64,000 bases of DNA from Musa acuminata AAA Group (lineage: Eukaryota; Streptophyta; Magnoliopsida; Zingiberales; Musaceae), in contig NC_088345.1 in NCBI RefSeq assembly GCF_036884655.1, positions 26,639,501-26,703,500 on the forward strand. The letters are read 5' to 3'. Shown piece after piece: positions 24,701 through 33,700 of this stretch. The translations under genes were made by a program, and so were the position numbers. Under the pieces are notes generated by a model. That model was not told the origin of the DNA, did no database searches, and saw only the letters and a program-made list of their open reading frames with translations. Each line of letters begins with the position of its first letter. Within the stretch, counting starts at the first letter, position 1.

Positions 24701-27700
24701 AAAACATTATTCAAAAGCTCAGAAAATAAAGGGATCCTAACAATTCCTCCCTCTTCAAATCAATTTTGTCCTCAAGGCTGAGCAACATCAAACTCGAGGA
24801 GTTTCTCTTTCAGCACTTCAATCACAGGGTATTTGCAGCGCATCACAACCCATTGATCAAGTAAATGCGGTCTCCATTCCTTGATAGTGTAAGCAATAGG
24901 TCGACCTTTCGGTGTAGTAGTCATTGTAGTCTCCTGAAGAACTCTCTCCATCCGATAGCTAGTGGTAGTTATGACTTTACTTCCATGTCTTCCCTTTAAG
25001 ATCACCTGCTTTCCATTAATAAAAAACTTCATGATTAGTCTAGAAAAATTCCAAGAAACATCACCCAGGGTTGATAGTCATTCAATTCCAAGCACCACTT
25101 TGAAGTCTTCCAAGGATAGCAAAAAGAAGTCCACAAGCAACTCTTGGCCCTGTATAATCAACTTTATCTTCGAACATTTGCTATCACAAGTTAAAATTCG
25201 TCTATCAGCGACCTTTACTTCGAATTTGTTACAACCTTCAATATGGTAGGCCAATCGGTCAACAACCTTACTGTCCATAAAATTGTTAGTGCTACCAGTA
25301 TGAATTAAAACTATAACATGCTGATGTTTCAAAGTTCCTCCAACTTTCATAGTTTGCGGGATAGAGTAGCCGACTAATGCATGCACTGTATGTATGATAG
25401 GTCCAACATCTTCATCAGAATCCATACCTTCATGATCCGAGTCCACATTGTTAGCTTCTGATTCCTCCCTAGTTGGTTCAATCATCAAAAGTTGCCCTTG
25501 TTTCCCCAATTGGTTCAATCATCAGAAGTTGCCCTTGTTTACATCGGTGCTCCCTACTCCACTTTTCATCACAATGCCAGCACAAACCCTTTGCTAATCT
25601 TTCCTTAAGTTATTCTCGGGTTTGTCTTCGGGTGTTAGGGTTCCGACTAGGAATAGATGGGGCGGGTGGCTTGTTGATCATCTGTTTGTTGTCACTTATG
25701 TTTCGACGATTTTCCCTATTGATTTTTTTCTCATATAAACGTGCATATGATATTGCAGCTGTCATAGTGCAGGATTGGCAAGCTTTAACTTCACACTGGA
25801 TATCTGGATTATGTCCTTCGATAAATGTACCCACTAGTTGTCGTTCGGACCAATCTCTGACTTGATTTAACAATCGTTCAAATCTGCTCTGATATTCTAA
25901 CACTGTGGAAGTCTGACGAATTTTGACGAGCTGCCTATCAATATTCTCGTTTTCGGATAGCCCAAAATGAATAAGAAGTCCTCTCTTGAATTGCTCCCAC
26001 GAGGGAACCCCATGGCAAGTTTTGTACTAATCAGACTATTGGATTGCATCTCCATCTAGCTGGATTAAGGTTATTTCCACCGTAGATTCTTCTAGGGTTC
26101 TGTGAAAACGAAAAAAAAATTTTGCCCTAGAGATCCAACTAGTCGGATCTCCATCTTCCCATCTTGGAAATTCCAACTTTATGCGTGGGTAGCTTGTGTC
26201 CTGTTCTTGGTTCCTTTTTCCTGTATCTCCAGATCGATTCAATGTAAGACTTGAACTTTCATGTTGTTGAAACTTGTTGAAGCTCTCCAATAAACTCTTT
26301 TTGAAATTGTTAAGGGTTTCTTGTAGTCGGTTCTCAATTCTGGTTTCCAAGGCTTTTAATTGGGCTTTCACTGAGTTGTCGGTAGCCATTACGTAAGACT
26401 GCAGATCTGTAATCCCTAGTTCTTATTTCTGATGTCTGGTCAAGGGCATCAGCACTGCCTATTCAGTGCAATTTTCAATGACGTCGGCCCGAGGCAGTGT
26501 TAAGGGCATGGTTGGGAGACAATGATGGCGGCACGGTTGGGAGTAGCTGTCGGGGCTGCCACCGAGGCTGGGAGGCTGGAAGGCTACTGTTGCCGAGGTT
26601 GGGAGGCTGCCGCTACCGAGGCTAGGAGGCTATTGCTGCTGAGGCTGGGAGGCACCGTGGGATGAGACGCTAGGAGCGGCGTTGGCGGCACGACTGGCAA
26701 TAATTCTCTATTTCTGCCGCACCAAGGGATGAGACGCTGGCGACGCGGAGGGATCGCGAGCGATCGAGGGTTGAGGCTGTGGCAGCTACTGCCGATGACG
26801 ATATCGAAGGGAGAAGGAAGCAACGATGATCGATGGTTATGACAGAAGGTGTGAGGAGGCGGGGGGGTGGGGGTGGGTGGTTTCCTTATTTCGGTTGCTG
26901 CGAGGAAGAAAGGTTGCTACCGAGGATGAGAGGCAACAGTGACGGTGCGACTAGGAGCAGTGTCGCCGAGGGTGAGAAGTAGCAAAGGGTCGTAGAGGCT
27001 AAGCGCGGCGAGGGGGGTGGTCCGTTGGCCGGGAACAACGGCAGCGGCCCTTTCTCGCTCATGCGGGCTAGGAGGCGCACTGCCCTCACGCTGCTCTCGG
27101 TTAGGAGGCGCAGCGACTGCTGAGGGCTGGAAGGAGATGCTGGCAGTGCTATCTCCAATGGAGGCGTGGCTGAGGCGATTGTAGAGATGCCGAGGACCGC
27201 GGTTAGGAAACAAAGGCTGCTAAGGACCACGACTTCTTCTTTTCTCTGTTTTTTTTTTTTTTTATGATGATGGCTACGACGAAGTATTGTGAGAAATTAC
27301 AACGAGAACACCGAGGATCATTGCTCTGATACCAAATGATAAGACCCCTGGGGTTTTATCGTAGAAGAAGAGGGAGAAAAGGGATGATCGCTTCGAGGGG
27401 ATCGACCTCCTTGATCACTTCGAGGGAATCGGCCTCCTAAGGTTTGTCAAAAGACTAGATAATATTTTATTGATAGGTTAAAAGAAACATATACATCCCT
27501 ATTTATAGAATTCCACACAAAATCTACTAGGACTTGGACTCTTGATAATAAATAAATATTAAATAAACCCCTATTTGACTCTTACCGAACTAAAAAAACT
27601 CAACAAAACATTATTCAAAAGCTTAGAAAATAAAGGGATCCTAACAACCACTCGTATAGGTCCTCTGTCAGACTAGTGCATACCGCCCATACCGAGTGGT

Positions 27701-30700
27701 ACGCTTTGGTTTAGCAATCCTTGCTTGCAAGGATAAAGTTTTGTACATTAATTAACCTTCCCCAAACCCCATATTGCTTGGAACCTCTTGGATCGGATCA
27801 CCGTCTTGTTCCACTTTTGGAAACCGAAACATCCCCAGATTTTGTTTCAATAATTGGAATAAGCAAATAACCACAGTGTTGACAAAGGGAAGGAATGACA
27901 GTAGCATTTTTGACCTGTGGTTACTGGTTACTAGAGCCACATATTATTATCATGTGTTCAAGCTTTTTTGCTGAAATTATATGTTTGAATTTACATGAAC
28001 AAGTTAATATCCATCTCCTTAAGAGAAATATCTCAATTCTCAGTCTCTAAATTGTTATGCATTTGGATATGAATCTGATGGATCTTCTGCGAAAGGATAT
28101 AGTTTCCAAGGTCATGATTAAGTTATTTGTACAAATAATCCAAGATGTCTAGTCTTTGCATCATTTGATATAGTTATGTATGTAATAAGAAACACTGAAA
28201 TATCTATGATTCACTTTTGTGGTTGCATCAAACAAGGAATTGTTTTCCGATTGGCATGGTTGGAATATACCATTCTACAAAGACGTAGGCATGTATCAAG
28301 GCAACCATGCCAAACGCTTGGCTAACACATCAACATGGCTGATCAGATATGTTTGATAATTTTTGTGCCAATGATGCCAAGTGTTGCTGATTATCTTCAG
28401 TTATGATGCACCATTAAAGCAACTTCAACATGGCTGATCAGATATGTTTGATAATTTTTGTGCCAATTACGCCATGTGTTGCTGATTATCTTCAGTTATG
28501 ATGCACCATTAAAGCAACTTCATATGGAAAAATATATTCAGTTCTTGATTTATACTGAAACATACAGTAATTGTATACCTTCAGTAGTTATTGAAACAAC
28601 TTTGGCCCTGTTTAGTTTATGTGGCAAGTAGCAACTTACAGTTAGATATATTTTGTACACTTTGTTGGTGATGTCTGTACCCAGCTTCAACATAAGCCTT
28701 CATTCGCTCATTCCAATTGGCACCAATTGTGACAGCAACATTCTCTGATGTCTTCTGAAATTCTGAACTCCTAAACTTTTCTGTACAAAAGAAGAAAAAC
28801 ATAAAAAATATGAACTTCATCTGTAAGATAGAATTGTAACTGCAGAATAGGGCAAATTTCTAAGCATATTATTCATGTTTTATCAAAAAAAAGGCAGGGA
28901 CTAGCATTTTCAGAAGATATGAAATCAAAAGAGAAATAACACAAAGATTAAGCAAGTAAAAATACCAAAAAAAGAGGAACAAGTTAATTAAGCCAGAAAA
29001 CCTGCACCTAAGAAAAGAGCAACAAGCAATTTTAACATTTCGCCTGCACTGGTACATGTCACGTGGTACATATAAATCTGGGCCTCAACTGAAATGCGCA
29101 GTTGCGGACTGCTCAACTTCAGACAATCCACATTTGGTGCAACAAGCAATTTTAACATTTCCCCTGAACTGGTACATGTCATGTGGTACATATAAATCTG
29201 GGCCTCAACTGAAATGCGCAGTTGCAGACTGCGCAACTTCAGACAATCCACATTCGGTGTAGACCTCCGCTGGTTTGGGCCTGATAATGGGCTTGAACCA
29301 TGTGATAAGCCTAGTTCAGTTTTTGCTTTAATCAACTCTGATCTCATAACCCACCCTATTCCATCTCCCTTGTGCTCACCTCCATGACACCGCCCACAGT
29401 CTACAACCTAATGCCATCAATAAGCCTGGTACTACAGTCCTCCTCTGCCACAGACTCCTCCTCCCCTTTCTTTCCACCTCCTCTTGTCCTGTCTTTCCTC
29501 CTCATCTTCTCCTCCGCCCTCCCCCTCCTCCCACCCCCATCTTTTCTTGGGACCACAGTGCATGTCGGCATATCGTTTGCCGGCACATGAACACAGACCA
29601 GAACAGAGCAAGTCGGTGGTCTGTGCCAGAGCTGAAATATAGAACCTTGGCACCATGGGTATATATATCATGACAAAAAAGCATTTAGAATAAGAAAGGA
29701 AGACAAGCAAATAGTAATTTGTCAGCATACTATATAGATATAAAGCATGGCTAGTAAACAGTGACAATAATCTTTTTCAAGCTTTGAGGTGTTTCTAAAT
29801 ACCAGTAATCTGAGACTCTAAATTATAACCCCATCAGGATTTAGAACCCCAAAATTGTACAGGATCAAAACCTCACCCTTCCACAGATCTAGTAAATGGT
29901 ATGCATCTATAAAGATATAAAAGAGTAGGCATACCTATCGATCCATGAAATCCAATAAGAAACCTTTTTCCCACATCAACCAGCTCCTCATATTTTGTAG
30001 TTCTGCAAGATTATCTCCTCTTGATCTCATGATTATGTTACAATAAGAAGCACTCATCAAATAAATATAATAAGTTGACACAACGCACTGATCCGAGATT
30101 GCTAGTTTTGGAATGAGAACTGAGAAAGACATAAAATTTGTACCAATGGAAGTACTTGCAATGAATTATACAGCATAAAGGCATCCAAATAGATGTACTT
30201 ATTATGGCAGTTGCAGAAGATGTAAATTCTTTGTGTTCCTATTAATTCTTTCTCAAAGTACTTAACAAAGGCTTTTGATGCATAAGAAACATCATCATCA
30301 AATGGTAACTTTTATTTTATCACATGGTAACTGAAAATTTGCAACATTTCACATTGATTGTTGCACCAAAACTTAATAAGAAGTAAGAACAATAAATAAA
30401 ATGACAGTTTACTTGAGAATCCACCAAGTGATATAACAGTAAAAGAACAATCACAATGTCACACCTACTGATTTTATCCATATTATTGAAGTAGGCACCA
30501 AAAAAGTGCATGTAAACAAGCAAAACTCCAAAATCAAGCACTTCAGAAGTTAAGGGGGTCTTGAAATGTCAAAAGAATAAAGGGGCATGTGAATCATCAC
30601 TATCATAATCATTTGACAAATTGATATGAAACATTATCCCCCATTCAACTTCAAAATAATACACTTTAGTAAATAGATACATTTTGTTTTTAAGAGAATG

Positions 30701-33700
30701 TTACTCAATCTGATAATAAGTTAGGTATTAATATAGACTAGTATATCAAACAAAGTCGAGAATTCCAGTTTGACAACCAAAGCTTGTTCCCTCTTGTTGT
30801 AAATACAATGATTACTCTCTAAATCCACTCAATGGCTAGAAGATATATGACAGAAAAAGTGCATACCCTGTCAAGTTTTTAATTACCAAGTTAGACACAA
30901 GACAACGTCTCAGTCAGATTGTAATGAGTCATTTAAAAAACAACTATATGTAGTATGATATTAGAGACAATTGAAAGAATTTTGCCCATCCAGTGACTTA
31001 AAATCATAAAGAAAATTATTGTAATAGTAAAATGCTAGGATTTTCTAAAACTAACTGTAAGAAGTTGTAGACTAGATTCAACATTATTAATTCAAAATCT
31101 CAAGATTTTCAGTTGGACAGACCCATGAACTTTCCCCTGCAGGAACTCATACCCAATGATGGAATCCCACAAAAGCATACCATAATATAGTAAGGTTGGG
31201 CCTCCTAATATCAATCCCCTATTTATATAAAAATTGCTTATTTAATTAATGCCTCAAAGAAATGAGCAAATAGACTGTCAAGATAAACATGAGTTGCTTA
31301 TTTAGCTAAACATTTGTCTTATGAAAAAGTAACTCATTAAAGTCATGGAATGCTCTATTATTGGTAGTCTTTTCAATGTCTCATTAGGAAAATGCATCAG
31401 CTTCTGCTAGAAAAATGTATATGATGCTCATTGTACTAGAAAAATAAATTTAGCCACAAATGGTCCTAGAACAGATACAGATATGCTTTAAGGTCAGTTT
31501 AATTCTTACATGTGCGAAATGAGGAACTCAAAAGTACATTTTTCAACTAAAGGCGAATAAGAAAAGGCATGGATGTTTTTGGTAATGCATATTGCTTAGG
31601 AACCAACTTTTCATGAATTTCTTTGACAAGTCATTTGGATATGATGATGAGAAATAGTTTTATTTTTATTTTCTTTGGTAGATATATGGTTTTTTTTCTT
31701 TGGCATAAGCACGAAACTAAAAACAAAGTCCAATTAGAATATTGTTTTGCTCCCTAATCTTGTTATCAAGATTATAGAATCTGAGCTTTCATGTCAGTCA
31801 TTCATTGTTGTGATATAAACTCTCTTACTCATGATTACATTAAACTGATAGATTTATGCAAATGCTGAAAAACTGTCAGACACTAAGAATTCCTATCTTT
31901 CTACTATTAAAATCCTATTCTTTTTTGTTAAAACAGGAAATAAAAAACTTATAAAATTGATGTATATCGTCCTAATTGTATCTACTAACTAGAATTTTGA
32001 AGAATTTGTTGTTAATTCAACAATATGGAACATAAAATATATCTTGTTGCTAATAACAAACAAATAGACACAAAAACATAGAGAAACAGAAAGCATCAGG
32101 AGAAATATATTGGTTATTAGGATTCCATTTTTAATGAACATCCTTTTTCTTGAGAATTTTTTGCAAAAGAACAAAATTGATGATGAATTAACAAAAAATT
32201 GCAATGTCGTAACAGGTACTGTACCAGTCCCTGGTAGGATTCCATTTTTAATGAACATCTTCTTCCTTGGTAGGACTGGTACATTGTGTCTATACCAAAG
32301 AGGAAGAAGCTGTGACACGGAAGGAAGAAGAGGAGGTGGAGAAAGAGATGGAAGAAGGAAGGAGGAAGAGGAAGGAAGAAGAGAACATGGAGGAAGAGGA
32401 GGAGGAGGAACAGGAAGAAGAGGAGGCAATCGAGGAAAAGGAGTAAGGAGGAAGAGGATGGAAGAAGAGGTCGCAATTGAGGAAGAAGAGGACGCGGTGG
32501 GGCAAGAGGGGAAGGAAGAGGAAGAAGAGAATGCGAGCCTAATTGAATCAGATGTACACTTAAAGTTTTTCTTCTTTTAATAGAACAGATCAGACCGCCT
32601 GAAATGGAGGCAGTCCACGTCTCGATTCAGGCTCGGTTTGGTAAATACCAGTTAGAATGAGCCACATCGGGCATAGCTGCAATAACTGGAATTAACAAAG
32701 GAAACATATGCAGTTGCTAGAAGAAAAGATTCATGATGGTTGATGTGTCCTCACCACCCATAAATGCATGAAATTCTCATGCCACCTTCATTAGTGAATA
32801 CATTAATGACTGCAATCCCATGCTAAGATACTGACACAAAGGAATGGATCAGAAACTTTTATGGACAAAATGGAGTTAATCTTCAAGCATAGCTCTTGCA
32901 CTTGAATTTAGGCATTTAATTCATATAATAATATGGTCATCACATACCTCACGAATGGAGGAAGATCATTTTAGTACTAATTTATAAGAATAAGGGTGAA
33001 ATCCTAGGTTGTTCTAGTTATAAAGCAATTAAGATTATGAGTCACACTATGAAAATTTGAGACAATCATTGGAAGTTGAATAAGATGTGAAACAAATATT
33101 TCCAAAAAAACAATTTGATTTTAGGCTTGGAAGATCAATAATTGAAGTTATTTATTTATTAAAACAATTTATGAAAAAGTATAGAGAGAAAGGGAAAGAT
33201 ATGAGTATGGTCTTTATTAATTTAGAGAAGGTTTATGATAGAGTTCATAGAGATTTATAATTGTGGATTGTACAAAAGAAGGGTGTATCTACTAATTATA
33301 TTGATGTTATAAAAGATATATAAGATAGTAATAAAATCACTAGTAGACCTAATGATATAGTGTTAAAAGATATATAGACAAGTTGATTAGTATATACAGA
33401 AATGTTGACAAATAAGAAATTTCCTTAAGTAAAGGGCTTAGGATTCTTGGATCAATTATTCAACAAGCTGAAGACATCGATTAATATATTATCCATAAGA
33501 TAAAAACTAAATGGTCCAACTGGAGATGGACATCAGAAGTTTTCTGTGATACATACCTTTTAGATTAAAAAATTCTATAAGACTATTGTTAGACCAATGA
33601 TATTATGGATCTGAATGTTGGGTAGTTAACAAACCATATATATTGGGGTGGATATGTAGAATTTGTAGGAAAGATAGGAAAAAAATGTTATCTTCGTAAA

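Larger units (their letters stand above)
24433..27646 (-). mobile_element. Internally deleted Ty3/gypsy (Reina-like) element
   Basis: Two 310-bp LTRs (24433-24742 and 27337-27646), both from TGATAAGA to CCTAACA. Target duplication ACTAC (24428-24432) versus ACCAC (27647-27651). PBS next to the 5' LTR reads TGGTATCAGAGC on the minus strand (27334-27323). Polypurine tract GAAGAGGGAGG lies beside the 3' LTR. The interior is only 2.6 kb: a leader (27336-26400), gag and protease, then a jump past most of pol to a short tail. A gypsy element with LTRs this size would normally be about 5 kb, so most of pol has been lost. Confidence 0.82.
24327..27723. mobile_element. hAT-like MITE split by a gypsy insertion
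   Basis: The MITE consists of 24327-24432 plus 27647-27723, about 178 bp without the insertion. It is flanked by an exact 8-bp target duplication CTTGCAAG (24319-24326 and 27724-27731), itself a palindrome. The ends are imperfect inverted repeats: CATGGTTCGTATTACC on the left and CAAGGATTGCTAAACC reading in from the right. The 8-bp duplication and CA-G-G ends fit hAT. The interior is rich in CCGGT and GTACC words. Confidence 0.65.
13357..28639 (-). other. Host intron 4 (15.3 kb), packed with repeats
   Basis: From its 5' end (28639) downwards: 95-bp tandem duplication, MITE split by a gypsy copy, GC-rich repeat, degenerate chromovirus, LARD fragment, LTR-like segment, AT-rich block, ARM-like pseudogene. 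No extra exon of the host gene was found, although one cannot be excluded. Confidence 0.65.

Noticed and set aside
26584..27230. Overlapping Ala/Ser/Leu-rich frames
   Set aside because: They lie in the GC-rich leader of a gypsy element between PBS and gag, have no domain, and exist in several frames at once.
27752..27940. A minus-strand frame with [17 protein letters not shown]
   Set aside because: Short, without a recognised family, no fitting splice phase; left as intron.
28988..29347. A 119-codon frame in intron 3 with an internal repeat
   Set aside because: Openness comes from a 120-bp tandem duplication. Exons 3 and 4 already join in phase, so it is not needed, apart from the small cryptic-exon possibility reported separately.
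32110..32580. A 156-codon Glu/Arg/Gly-rich frame
   Set aside because: It is produced by a polypurine tract; both strands and all frames there are open simply because of composition.
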